From Corynebacterium hindlerae (GTDB lineage Bacteria; Actinomycetota; Actinomycetes; Mycobacteriales; Mycobacteriaceae): a stretch of DNA of 64,000 bases. Below are positions 9,982-18,068 of the stretch, in pieces. Numbering within the stretch: the stretch's first letter is position 1; each line of letters begins with the position of its first letter. The stretch covers positions 1,457,069-1,521,068 of the forward strand of contig NZ_CP059833.1 of NCBI RefSeq assembly GCF_014117265.1, read 5' to 3'. Below the pieces are notes generated by a model. The model was not told the origin of the DNA. It ran no database searches and saw only the letters and a list, made by a program, of their open reading frames with translations. The translations under genes were made by a program, and so were the position numbers.

Positions 9982-11121
9982 CTACCAATGCCGCCTGCGA
10001 CTCCGCAGAATCCTCACTAGATCCCTTTGGCGACGGGAATCCCAGGGACAGGCGTCGATAAGCGCCCGTGCGAGGTTGTCGGTGGCCTTTACTGCTTCGT
10101 CCGCGATGCTGTTCGCTTTCTTTTCGCTTAGGCCGTAGTCTTCGCAATACTTCAGGAATCTCTTGCGGCTAAGGCCATTTCTGTTGCCCGCAACGCTGAG
10201 TGCCATCGAGGTGTCACCATAGGGGGCGGTGCTGGGGATGTCGTAGACCGGGGAGAGCTCGAACCCCTGTCCTTTATTAATGACGGAAACATTCTTGGCG
10301 TGGAGGTCTCCATTACCGCTTAGCCAAGAGAATGCAAGCTGGGTAGCGAGTCCTTGAGCTGCGAGTATGGGCGAGCTGACTACACCGAGCACCGCTTCGG
10401 TTACCTCTTCGAAACTGACGTTGTATTTGTCTGCCGGATAGATATTCAGGAGCTGGCCGGCGTCTTCGACAGCATGTTTGTGGGGGAATTGGCCATCGAA
10501 TCTCTTAATGACCAGTCCAGATCGACCATGCTGGTCACGGATTACCTTGGCGTCAACAATCTTGTTCTTCTGCCCCTTCATACCCCGGAACGCCTGTATG
10601 CAGGCGTATTCGTTTTCGACAAGCCAGGGATGCTCTGGCGGCGAGATCTTTACGATCGCCTCCTCCCCCATAGGAAAGGCAATGGTCCGCGCCGAGGCCT
10701 TCTCCTGCACCCCAGCAATCGCATTGGGATCGGGCACGCCTGCGTCTGCCAGTACGTTTTCGAAGTCGAGGTCAGGCGCGTCCAAATCGATGCTCGCTTC
10801 GGGCTTTTTCGGGCGCTCCCCCTCAGGCAGCACCACCACTCGGCCAACAGTGTTCCCACCCACGGCGAGCAACAGCCCGAGATCGTCATCGGCTGAGGTC
10901 TTGACAGAGCGCTTCAACGCAGAAAGGCGTCGACCTTCGGGAAGCAATCCGGCGAAGAATGGTGGGAGAGCGCCGGGTTGGGTCCGCACTGGGCTTTGCT
11001 TCATCGGCAGGGTGGTTGCAACCGGGATGGTTGTCTCAGGAAGGTAGCGAAATTCTACGTATTCTCGCGTCCGCTCCAACTCGGCAACCTGCTGCTCTCC
11101 GATCCACACCCCGGCGATCAT
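9982..11121 (-). CDS. hipA: HipA-family serine/threonine kinase toxin
   Basis: This 379-residue protein has the HipA kinase fold: the N-terminal HipA_N-like region with LPEGRR (60-65), a catalytic loop GDLHAKN (271-277; D272 and N277), and the metal-binding D294 in PVYDIPS. HipA kinases phosphorylate aminoacyl-tRNA synthetases, which stops translation and promotes persistence. The start ATG at 11121 overlaps the hipB stop by 4 bases (ATGA), so the two are translated together. The Type ISP gene begins 24 bases after the hipA stop on the same strand and may share its transcript. Confidence 0.9.
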   Translation of the reverse strand: MIAGVWIGEQQVAELERTREYVEFRYLPETTIPVATTLPMKQSPVRTQPGALPPFFAGLLPEGRRLSALKRSVKTSADDDLGLLLAVGGNTVGRVVVLPEGERPKKPEASIDLDAPDLDFENVLADAGVPDPNAIAGVQEKASARTIAFPMGEEAIVKISPPEHPWLVENEYACIQAFRGMKGQKNKIVDAKVIRDQHGRSGLVIKRFDGQFPHKHAVEDAGQLLNIYPADKYNVSFEEVTEAVLGVVSSPILAAQGLATQLAFSWLSGNGDLHAKNVSVINKGQGFELSPVYDIPSTAPYGDTSMALSVAGNRNGLSRKRFLKYCEDYGLSEKKANSIADEAVKATDNLARALIDACPWDSRRQRDLVRILRSRRRHW

Positions 11122-11330
11122 CGCAGCGCCTCAGGCACGTGAATGACGGTGGTTAGCTCTAGTCCAAGAACCGCCAGCACGGCGCGCAGCTTGTCCACGC
11201 GCACCGTTTCTTTACCGGCTTCGATCGACCTAACTAGTCGCTCACTCACCTGTGCCAGGTCCGCAAGATCTTCTTGGGTGAGGTCGAGTTCTTTGCGTCT
11301 TGTTCTGATTGTTTCGTGGATTAGTTCCAT
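11118..11330 (-). CDS. hipB: HipB-like HTH antitoxin
   Basis: A 70-residue Xre-type helix-turn-helix protein; the HTH covers about residues 16-40 (LTQEDLADLAQVSERLVRS). It precedes hipA with a 4-base overlap, the standard antitoxin-toxin order. The ATG at 11330 is preceded by GGAGCGG. HipB proteins neutralise HipA and repress their operon by binding palindromes upstream. Matching palindromes start 18 bases before this gene. Confidence 0.88.
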   Translation of the reverse strand: MELIHETIRTRRKELDLTQEDLADLAQVSERLVRSIEAGKETVRVDKLRAVLAVLGLELTTVIHVPEALR

Positions 11331-11347
11331 TTCCGCTCCGCCATTTC

Positions 11348-11488
11348 AGGCACGATCGTGCCTATATCGGTCAGAATAGGCCTCGCTCAACGTATCTGCA
11401 ACCCCCTTTAGGTACGATCGTGCCGATTAGATAGTTATTGATGTGGACACAGTGCCAAATTTCCCAAAATCGGCACGATTGTGCCGAT
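11348..11488. promoter_or_regulatory. Three HipB-type operator palindromes between hipB and the exonuclease gene
   Basis: Three copies of one palindrome: AGGCACGATCGTGCCT (11348-11363, perfect), GGTACGATCGTGCC (11411-11424, one break) and ATCGGCACGATTGTGCCGAT (11469-11488, one break at the centre). Their centres are about 62 and 61 bases apart, close to six helical turns, which would allow cooperative binding or looping. They fill the space between divergent genes, so the HipB-like protein probably controls hipBA and perhaps also the exonuclease gene. A possible hipB promoter lies between the first two sites. Confidence 0.8.
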
Positions 11489-11535
11489 TTATTAGATCCG
11501 TTCATGGCTAGTGAAAACTGTGTCACAATTGCCGT

Positions 11536-12909
11536 ATGGGATTATTTGAGTGGCTGCGCAGCCTGTTCTCTTCACCGAAACTAGCGCCAAGGCCGTCGGC
11601 AAGCACCGGTCCTGCATTCATGGTGATCGATATTGAAACCACCGGCCTTTCTCCAAAGAACGACCGAATTCTGGAATTAGCTCTGGTCAGAACGGATCAC
11701 TTCGGTCGGCCGCTGGCGGAGTGGAGTTCGCGTATGAACCCGGAGGGGCCCGTCGGTGCTACTCACATTCACGGCATTACCGATGACGACGTGCGCAACG
11801 CCCCAACCTTTGCACACCTGGCTCCCTTCATTGCTTCACAACTTGCAGGTCATGCTTTGGTCTGTCACAACGCCAAGTTTGACCTTGCGTTTCTTCAGAA
11901 CGAATTTCGGCGTGCAGGCTGGGATTGGCCTCAGACCCCACATTTGTGCACTCTGCAGGCCTCACGCTCGCTACTTCCCCAGCTGCACCGTTACACATTG
12001 GAAGCGTGTTGTCACGCCGCCGGTTTTGCACATGTTGATCAGCACAATGCACTTGGCGATGCGAGAGCAACAACTCGCCTACTCCAGACGATGCTGGCTC
12101 TCGACTCTAAAAGTAAATCCGTCCACCAATTCCACCGGCTGCCTAATGAAGCTCGACGAGTTCAATGGCCGACATTGCCCTCTCGTTCCCCTCAACGCAC
12201 ACCCGAACGGAAATCGCTCCCAAAGCCACCGATCAGGAAGCAGAACTCCAGGAAGACTGAAGCAGCCCCGCTCATTTCTCAGATCAGTGCTTCCTCCGTA
12301 CTTGAGCATGTCTCCAATGACAACGCAGCCAACTACGTGGAAGTACTTCTTTTGGCCTTGGCTGACCATGAACTTACTGAAAGCGAATCTCAAGCACTGG
12401 CAGAACTACAACAAATGAGCCAACTGTCAGATGAAGAGGTGACAGAGATTCATCGCGCTGTTGCAGCCTCACTTGCCGATAATGCAGTTGCTGATGACAT
12501 TTTTAGCAAGCACGAACGCACGGAGATTAAGACCGCCCTGATGATGCTTGGGATTCCCGAGAAGCTGGCAACAAGGTTTTTCCGTGAGGCACAAAAGCGC
12601 AGGTATGTCGCTCTGTCCCAGGGACTTCCTCCCTTGCCCGACGACTGGAATGTGGGCGAGCCGTTGCATGTCGGCGATAACGTAGTTTTCACGGGAGTAG
12701 ACGATGCCCTGCGATCACAATTGGAGAATCAGCTTAAGAAAGCGGGCGTGTACCTCGCTTCAGGCGTTAGCAAGAAGACGGTCATGCTGGTGACCGACGG
12801 ATCTTTTAGTGGCAAAAAGTTGGATAAAGCCACCGAGCTGGGCACCCGGATCGTGACGCCGGCTGAATTCGAAAAGCTCTTGACGTGGATTCAGCCATTT
12901 GAGGGATAA
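11536..12909 (+). CDS. DnaQ-family 3'-5' exonuclease with C-terminal BRCT domain
   Basis: A 457-residue protein. Residues 28-185 form a DEDDh exonuclease: DIETTG (D32, E34), HNAKFD (D116) and H170 with D175. The middle is a linker and a tellurite-resistance-like helical stretch (about 250-360). The end (about 375-450, NVVFTGVDDALRSQ onward) is a BRCT domain like those of DNA ligase. Similar proteins are annotated in corynebacteria as exonuclease-domain proteins, with a probable DNA repair or processing role. It is transcribed away from hipBA across the shared operator region. Confidence 0.82.
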   Translation: MGLFEWLRSLFSSPKLAPRPSASTGPAFMVIDIETTGLSPKNDRILELALVRTDHFGRPLAEWSSRMNPEGPVGATHIHGITDDDVRNAPTFAHLAPFIASQLAGHALVCHNAKFDLAFLQNEFRRAGWDWPQTPHLCTLQASRSLLPQLHRYTLEACCHAAGFAHVDQHNALGDARATTRLLQTMLALDSKSKSVHQFHRLPNEARRVQWPTLPSRSPQRTPERKSLPKPPIRKQNSRKTEAAPLISQISASSVLEHVSNDNAANYVEVLLLALADHELTESESQALAELQQMSQLSDEEVTEIHRAVAASLADNAVADDIFSKHERTEIKTALMMLGIPEKLATRFFREAQKRRYVALSQGLPPLPDDWNVGEPLHVGDNVVFTGVDDALRSQLENQLKKAGVYLASGVSKKTVMLVTDGSFSGKKLDKATELGTRIVTPAEFEKLLTWIQPFEG

Positions 12910-12941
12910 CTGAACTCTGGTTTCCCAGATCGGGTGAGCGA

Positions 12942-13841
12942 TTACCCCACCACCGCTACCTCTCCATCGACCACCCGAAACGGCCTGCACATTCCGTTCT
13001 TTGTTGGCCCCACAATGGGTACTAATTCTGCTGGACAAACCACCGAGCGGTCCTTGTATCCGAGCAGGTATTCGTCGAAAGCCGGGAGGTCAAGCTGGTT
13101 TCCAAGGACGCCATCCAAGGACACATTTTCCTGATAGGCTCCCATGCAATGCTCTCCCACCTGGATCACGTCGCGCGCCAAGCTCGCTGCCCGTTTCGCA
13201 TCACGCACCGTGAGCCCACTCCACCAGGCCAAATCCTGGACTGTCGCAGGACCACGGGAGTGGAAATACCGGGTGCCGAGTTCAGCCAGAGCATCATCGC
13301 CTTCCAAGTCGAGGCCCGGCCCCGAAAATGCAAACACATCCTTGTCGATCTGCACCACATCCCCCGTAGAACCGAAAGATCGCAGCAGATGAGAGCCCTG
13401 CGCACCATCAAACCCCATGATTTCATAGGCCAATTTACGCGGTACCGGGCCGGAAGACAGCGCCTCATGAAAAGCAGCCTTTGCGCGCGCATAATCAGAG
13501 GAAGTGATGCCGAGGCCTGGGCGTCGTTTAGCGGCGGCTGCCTCCGCGCGGGGCGCGCACGACCGCATCATCCACGGCGCGTCCTCGGCGGCCAGGAAGT
13601 GGTGCGTGCCGCGCTGCGACCAGCAGCGGACGATACCATCGAAATTGTCGGCGTTAGCGCGCGCCTGCAGGGCCTTAACACCTGAATCGTACTGTTGCGC
13701 CTGGGTTGCAAGCATCCAGCGAGCAGCGTCGAGGGGCGTGACCAGCTTGAACGCAGGCACCAGACGCTGGGCGATAGGGCGTCGGGCGCGAAACTCCTCA
13801 GGTTTCATGCCCTGGAGCTCAAATGGCAACACACCCGTCAT
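12942..13841 (-). CDS. Winged-helix DNA-binding protein, AlkZ/YcaQ-like (HTH_42)
   Basis: This protein of up to 299 residues matches the HTH_42 superfamily, with the N-terminal RPIAQRL..ATQAQQYD region and the C-terminal LPAFDEYLLGYKDRS block that is diagnostic. Characterised members (AlkZ, YcaQ/AlkX) are DNA glycosylases acting on crosslinks or alkylated bases, and QAQ near residue 67 could correspond to their QxQ active motif, but activity here is inference. The ATG at 13841 gives the longest form; the ATG at 13808 (MKPEEFRARRP) fits the usual family N-terminus better. It is convergent with the exonuclease gene. Confidence 0.75.
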   Translation of the reverse strand: MTGVLPFELQGMKPEEFRARRPIAQRLVPAFKLVTPLDAARWMLATQAQQYDSGVKALQARANADNFDGIVRCWSQRGTHHFLAAEDAPWMMRSCAPRAEAAAAKRRPGLGITSSDYARAKAAFHEALSSGPVPRKLAYEIMGFDGAQGSHLLRSFGSTGDVVQIDKDVFAFSGPGLDLEGDDALAELGTRYFHSRGPATVQDLAWWSGLTVRDAKRAASLARDVIQVGEHCMGAYQENVSLDGVLGNQLDLPAFDEYLLGYKDRSVVCPAELVPIVGPTKNGMCRPFRVVDGEVAVVG

Positions 13842-13856
13842 CTACCCTTGAAACCA

Positions 13857-14342
13857 ATGACCACGCTTCAGCTCAAAACATTCCAACCCCTCCCCCAGGT
13901 GGCCCGGTTAAAAGAAACCGGAACACTCACAGGCGATTGGGATCGGATTTGCTCATGCAGCTGGACCGAAGCGTACCGAGGCATGGTGTCAAACATGGCC
14001 ACCCACGGCATCGATTGCGCAGGCAACCCTCCCATCTGGGCATGGTGGGGACCGCTCACCCTTGGCGACGCATTCCTGCTGTACGACCTCGAGCACGACC
14101 TACCGCAAGGCTTCGCCACCATCACTTTCAACGCCCCATCCAAACTGGTTTTCCTCAGCGACTATGGCGAATGGAATGACACCCTCTTCCCCTACACCCC
14201 ATGGACCCCAGACCCCCTACCACCGACACCAGGCCAGCAACTCCAGGCAACACTGCCCTACCTCGATCTAGCGTGGGTCACGGATATCAGCCCATTGCCG
14301 ACTGCGGATTTTTACGAGTTGGATTGGGATAGTGCAGTGTAA
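13857..14342 (+). CDS. DUF3841 domain protein
   Basis: A 161-residue protein starting at the ATG at 13857. The order of features fits DUF3841: a leading FQPLPQVARLKETGTL, then SWTEAYRGMVSNMATHG, then PIWAWWG, then the acidic FLSDYGEWND. The function of the family is unknown. It starts only about 15 bases from the start of the divergent winged-helix gene, so the two share a very short promoter region. It is a little shorter than many family members, without clear truncation. Confidence 0.7.
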   Translation: MTTLQLKTFQPLPQVARLKETGTLTGDWDRICSCSWTEAYRGMVSNMATHGIDCAGNPPIWAWWGPLTLGDAFLLYDLEHDLPQGFATITFNAPSKLVFLSDYGEWNDTLFPYTPWTPDPLPPTPGQQLQATLPYLDLAWVTDISPLPTADFYELDWDSAV

Positions 14343-14351
14343 GCGCCCGCA

Positions 14352-14409
14352 AATCCAGCGTACGGATGGGACGATCCAGGCCTTAAAAATCCCATCGGTA
14401 CGCTAAATT
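14352..14409. repeat. 58-bp direct repeat, copy 1 (upstream of fic)
   Basis: This copy matches 15774-15831 at 56 of 58 positions. It contains an imperfect hairpin, with AGCGTACGGATGGG (14358-14371) against CCCATCGGTACGCT (14392-14405), one mismatch within the stem. It starts 10 bases after the DUF3841 stop, so it may act as a terminator for that gene. The second copy overlaps the end of fic. Confidence 0.8.
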
Positions 14410-14451
14410 TCCCAACCCCTTAAGCCTTAACTGGCGGCGAACCCGCCACCC

Positions 14452-14518
14452 ACCGAAAGATAAGGCTTAAAGTTAGGTAGAGTCGAGATTCACCGAAGGA
14501 TAAAGCTTAAAGTTAGGA
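14452..14518. promoter_or_regulatory. Paired 27-bp direct repeats upstream of fic (candidate operator)
   Basis: CACCGAAAGATAAGG followed by CTTAAAGTTAGG (14452-14478) is repeated with two changes at 14492-14518, 40 bases on. The second copy ends 8 bases before the fic start and includes its ribosome-site region. Each copy has a GCTTAA core, and an inverted version (CCTTAAGCCTTAACT) lies near 14419. Since the Fic protein ends in a winged-helix domain, self-repression through these repeats is plausible. Confidence 0.55.
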
Positions 14519-14525
14519 GTGATCG

Positions 14526-15809
14526 ATGGGCGAGTGGCTGGAAAAGACGTGGCTGCCTGCTGACGGCACCGGCTTAAGTCGCCGCGCCCAGGCAGGCGGA
14601 AAGTATCGTGCTTACCTGCCAGATCCACTCTCGGAGGGCATCTCTATTTCTCCAGAAATAGCCTCCCGCGCCGGCATCCTAGAGCGCCAACTGCTCTCGT
14701 TGACTCGCAAAGACACCGCATTCGGTCTCGAAGGAATTTCCCGTTTCTTGCTGCGCTCCGAGGCAATTTCCTCTTCCCGGATCGAAGGCATTGCCCCAGC
14801 CGCCGACAAAGTGGCACTCGCCGAACTAGCCGACTCTGAAAGCATCACCGGTTTTAGTCGAAGCGCCGAGCTAGTGGCAAACAATATCGCCATCCTCAAA
14901 ATGGTGGAAAGTCGCATCGCCACGGCCGACGCCATCACTCCCAACGACCTCTGCGAACTGCAATCCCGCCTCATCGAAACCCCAAAGATCGCAGGACTGC
15001 GCACTGAGCAGAACTGGATCGGCGGCTCGAATTGGAACCCCCTTGAGGCCGAGTTCGTCCCACCACCACCACCCGAATACGTTGCAGGGCTTATCGACGA
15101 CCTATGCATCTATCTCTCCGGCGCAGAGCACGGCGCATTGATCCAGGCCGCAATTGTCCATGCCCAATTCGAAACCATTCACCCATTCGCCGACGGCCAC
15201 GGACGCGTCGGGCGCGCCCTCATTCATGCGGTACTGCAGCGACGAGGCCTCACCAACTCCCCAATGCTGCCAGTGAGCATGATCTTAGGTACATGGCCGA
15301 ACCGCTACGTAGCTGGACTTACCGCATTCCGAGAATCCAACATTGACGGGTGGCTGGACTTCTTCTTCACAGCCACAGAGGAAGCCATCAAACAATGTGC
15401 CCGAATTTCTGAGGACATCGCCGAACTCACAGCCGAGTGGCACCAGCGTTTTAATACGCACCACACAAACAGTGGGGCCAAACGGGCTCCCCGGTCCGAT
15501 TCTGCCGGAGCCCGCATTCTCACCCAACTAGCCGAGTATCCGGTTCTCACCGCCAATTCCGCAGCACGAATCTTTGACCTGTCAGACACTGCTGCTAGGC
15601 GTGCCCTGGAGTCACTTGCTGATGCGGGAATCCTGCGCCGAAAGTCCGTGCACAAGTCAGGAACCACCGGCTACCTCGCCGATGAAATCCTTGACCTCAT
15701 CACCTTCGCCGAGCGCAGACTGGCTTCCACACAGTTCGATACCCGGGTGAGCCCGCCAAGAGGTGGCTTCCCCAAATCCAGCGTACGGATGGGACGATCC
15801 AAGCCTTGA
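14526..15809 (+). CDS. Fic-family adenylyltransferase with winged-helix C-terminus
   Basis: This 427-residue protein carries the Fic motif HPFADGHGRVGR (219-230, catalytic H219) and, in its N-terminal Fic_N region, the inhibitory motif SSSRIEG (82-88, with E87). This places it in the class with internal self-inhibition. The C-terminal region (about 325-400) reads as a winged helix (AARIFDLSDTAARRALESLADAG). The Fic reaction is AMP transfer to a protein hydroxyl; the target is unknown. The last codons (about 416-427, KSSVRMGRSKP) are encoded by copy 2 of the flanking 58-bp repeat, so the tail may be secondary. Confidence 0.88.
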   Translation: MGEWLEKTWLPADGTGLSRRAQAGGKYRAYLPDPLSEGISISPEIASRAGILERQLLSLTRKDTAFGLEGISRFLLRSEAISSSRIEGIAPAADKVALAELADSESITGFSRSAELVANNIAILKMVESRIATADAITPNDLCELQSRLIETPKIAGLRTEQNWIGGSNWNPLEAEFVPPPPPEYVAGLIDDLCIYLSGAEHGALIQAAIVHAQFETIHPFADGHGRVGRALIHAVLQRRGLTNSPMLPVSMILGTWPNRYVAGLTAFRESNIDGWLDFFFTATEEAIKQCARISEDIAELTAEWHQRFNTHHTNSGAKRAPRSDSAGARILTQLAEYPVLTANSAARIFDLSDTAARRALESLADAGILRRKSVHKSGTTGYLADEILDLITFAERRLASTQFDTRVSPPRGGFPKSSVRMGRSKP

Positions 15810-15831
15810 AAATCCCATCGGTACGCTAAAT
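15774..15831. repeat. 58-bp direct repeat, copy 2 (overlaps fic 3' end)
   Basis: The second copy of the repeat at 14352-14409. It includes the fic stop codon (15807-15809) and the same hairpin (15780-15793 against 15814-15827). It lies between the convergent ends of fic and the DUF1846 gene, where a two-way terminator would be expected. The two differences from copy 1 keep both the possible reading frame and a stop codon. Confidence 0.8.
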
Positions 15832-15846
15832 CCGGCCGCCCAAACC

Positions 15847-17340
15847 CTACTTCCTAAACAGGCTCTTCTTCGCGAACTTCGGCTCCGAGGTCACCAGCAC
15901 TCCGAGGTTACGGAAGATGCCTTCGTCCACGGATCCGAGGATCGTGGTGGTGTGGATGTCGCAGCCGCGCAGCTCCTGCAGTCTCTCCAAAGCCAAGCGC
16001 GCGTTGTCGTCGGTGGATGCCGAGGTGGACAGCGCGATGAGCACTTCGTCGGTGTGCAGACGCGGGTTGCGGGAGCCGAGATGCTTGGTCTTGAGCGTCT
16101 GGATTGGTTCGATGGACTCAGGGGACAGCAGGTGCACTTCGGAGTCGATTCCGGCGAGCAGCTTCAGCGCGTTCAGCACGACGGCGGCGGAGCAGCCCAG
16201 CAGAGGAGAGGTCTTGCCTACCACGATGCGGCCGTCGTGAAGCTGCAGGGCGGCGGCCGGCGCTTCGGTCTGGGCAGCAAGCTCGAGAGCTGGGGCGATG
16301 ACGGAGCGCTCAGAGGTTTCGATGCCCAGGCGGCCCATGATCATGGCGACGCGCTCGGAACCGATCGGATCGAGCTCCGCGCGGGCCTCGGCAACGAGTT
16401 CCTTATAGTAGCGGCGGATGATTTCTTGGCGGCCGGCTTCTTGGCACACCTCGTCGTCGGAGATGCAGTGGCCGGCCATGTTCACGCCCATGTCGGTTGG
16501 GGACTGGTACGGGGAGGATCCGGCGATCTTCTCCAACAGCACCTTGAGCAGCGGGAACACTTCTACGTCGCGGTTGTAGTTGACCGTAGTTTCGCCGTAG
16601 GCAGTGAGGTGGAAGGGGTCGATGATGTTCTTATCGTCCAGGTCCACCGTCGCAGCCTCGTAGGCCTCGTTCACCGGGTGGTTCAGCGGGATGTTCCAGA
16701 TCGGGAAGGTCTCGAACTTGGCGTATCCGGTCTGGATACCCCGCTGGTGCTCGTGGTACATCTGCGAAAGACACGTGGCCAGCTTGCCGGAGCCAGGGCC
16801 CGGCGCGGTAACAACCACCAGGTCACGCGTGGTTTCGGAGTATTCGTTGCGGCCCAGCCCCTCCTCGGAGACCACCAGTTTGGTGTTGGAAGGATAGCCC
16901 GCGATCGTGCGGTGGATGGCCACTTTAAGGCCGAGGCGCTCCAGACGCTCCCGGAACGTGGTGGCCTGGATGTTGTCGTCCTCCATCTGCGTCATCACCA
17001 CATGTTCGACCAGAAAGCCCTGTTCCCGGAAGCCATCGATCAGGCGGAGCACATCCTCTTCATAAGTGATGCCAAAGTCCGCGCGCACCTTGTGGCGCTG
17101 CAGATCTTTGGCATTGAGGCAGACGAGGATTTCCAGCTCATCTTTGAGCTGTTCCAGCATGACGATCTTGTTATCAGGGGTGAACCCGGGGAGAACGCGG
17201 GAGGCGTGCATATCATCAAATAGCTTGCCACCCATTTCCAGGTACAGCTTCCCACCGATTTGGTCGCGCCGCTCTTTAATGTGGTGCGATTGCATCGCGA
17301 TGTATTTGTCGCGGTCAAATCCGACTTTCTGTGCAGTCAT
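15847..17340 (-). CDS. DUF1846 family protein
   Basis: A 497-residue protein. The ATG at 17340 ([14 protein letters not shown]) is chosen over upstream starts because the family begins at this point. Family blocks are clear: [20 protein letters not shown] near the N-terminus, [20 protein letters not shown] (P-loop-like) and [18 protein letters not shown] segments in the middle. Length is normal. The function of the family is unknown in corynebacteria. It is downstream of lutC on the same strand, about 100 bases away, and probably has its own promoter. Confidence 0.85.
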   Translation of the reverse strand: MTAQKVGFDRDKYIAMQSHHIKERRDQIGGKLYLEMGGKLFDDMHASRVLPGFTPDNKIVMLEQLKDELEILVCLNAKDLQRHKVRADFGITYEEDVLRLIDGFREQGFLVEHVVMTQMEDDNIQATTFRERLERLGLKVAIHRTIAGYPSNTKLVVSEEGLGRNEYSETTRDLVVVTAPGPGSGKLATCLSQMYHEHQRGIQTGYAKFETFPIWNIPLNHPVNEAYEAATVDLDDKNIIDPFHLTAYGETTVNYNRDVEVFPLLKVLLEKIAGSSPYQSPTDMGVNMAGHCISDDEVCQEAGRQEIIRRYYKELVAEARAELDPIGSERVAMIMGRLGIETSERSVIAPALELAAQTEAPAAALQLHDGRIVVGKTSPLLGCSAAVVLNALKLLAGIDSEVHLLSPESIEPIQTLKTKHLGSRNPRLHTDEVLIALSTSASTDDNARLALERLQELRGCDIHTTTILGSVDEGIFRNLGVLVTSEPKFAKKSLFRK

Positions 17341-17441
17341 GCAGCGTGCGTCCTTAGTGCAGTAACGATCAGGTACGCCCGCTAAGTCTATCAACGATCA
17401 AAAACACCGCGGTACTAGTCCGGGGAAATTTATTCTCACCG

Positions 17442-18068
17442 CTACCCCAGCAAGATCACATCCAGGCGGCGAGGCCCATGCACTCCCTCCACACGCTCAA
17501 GCTCAATGTCCGATGTTGCGGAAGGACCCGAGATCATCGTGATCGGTGCGGTGCGCTCCACCCGGGCGAGTGCTTCCGGGATCAGTTCGACCACAGTATC
17601 TACCGGCACCACGCACACATGATGGTCCGGTACCAGGCTGATAGCGCGGCGTCCCTCGTTGGCGCGGCCGGTGAGGAAGATGGTTCCCGTTTCGGCGCAG
17701 GACACTGTGGAAGACGTGACCACGGCAGACACAGTGTCATTGAGCTCGCGGGTTGGCAGGACCTCTGAGCTCGACTCGAAGAAGGTACGGTTTGCCTCCC
17801 GCGCAGCCAACCAGGCGCGATCCAGCCCATCCGGTGCCACGATGCGGGTCGCCTCGCCAAGCAGCTCCGCCATTCGGGCTGGGAGAGACTCGGCAGTCTC
17901 GTGGTACACGTTCGCCTTGTAGTCCAGGAGCCGATCTTCCAGCATCTCCAGGGTGGCGGCGTGATTGAGGGACGAGGTGCGTCGATAAGCGCGCGGCACC
18001 TCTGGGGCCTGAGGCACGTCGGCGAGGGCGCCCGCAATACGTCGCAGAATCTCTTGCTTAGCGCTCAT
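17442..18068 (-). CDS. lutC: LutC/YkgG-type subunit of the L-lactate oxidising complex
   Basis: A 208-residue protein (start ATG 18068, MSAKQEILRRI) of the LutC family, with STVSCAETGTIFLTGRAN and the final ISGPSATSDIELERVEGVHGP block, which is characteristic. With LutA and LutB it supports oxidation of L-lactate to pyruvate in the cytoplasm. Its start lies 11 bases inside the end of lutB, which indicates coupled translation in a lutABC operon. Confidence 0.92.
   Translation of the reverse strand: MSAKQEILRRIAGALADVPQAPEVPRAYRRTSSLNHAATLEMLEDRLLDYKANVYHETAESLPARMAELLGEATRIVAPDGLDRAWLAAREANRTFFESSSEVLPTRELNDTVSAVVTSSTVSCAETGTIFLTGRANEGRRAISLVPDHHVCVVPVDTVVELIPEALARVERTAPITMISGPSATSDIELERVEGVHGPRRLDVILLG

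Noticed and set aside
15763..17223. Long plus-strand frame of 486 codons opposite the DUF1846 gene
   Set aside because: Its translation is low-complexity and lacks family motifs; the opposite strand carries a clear DUF1846 protein.
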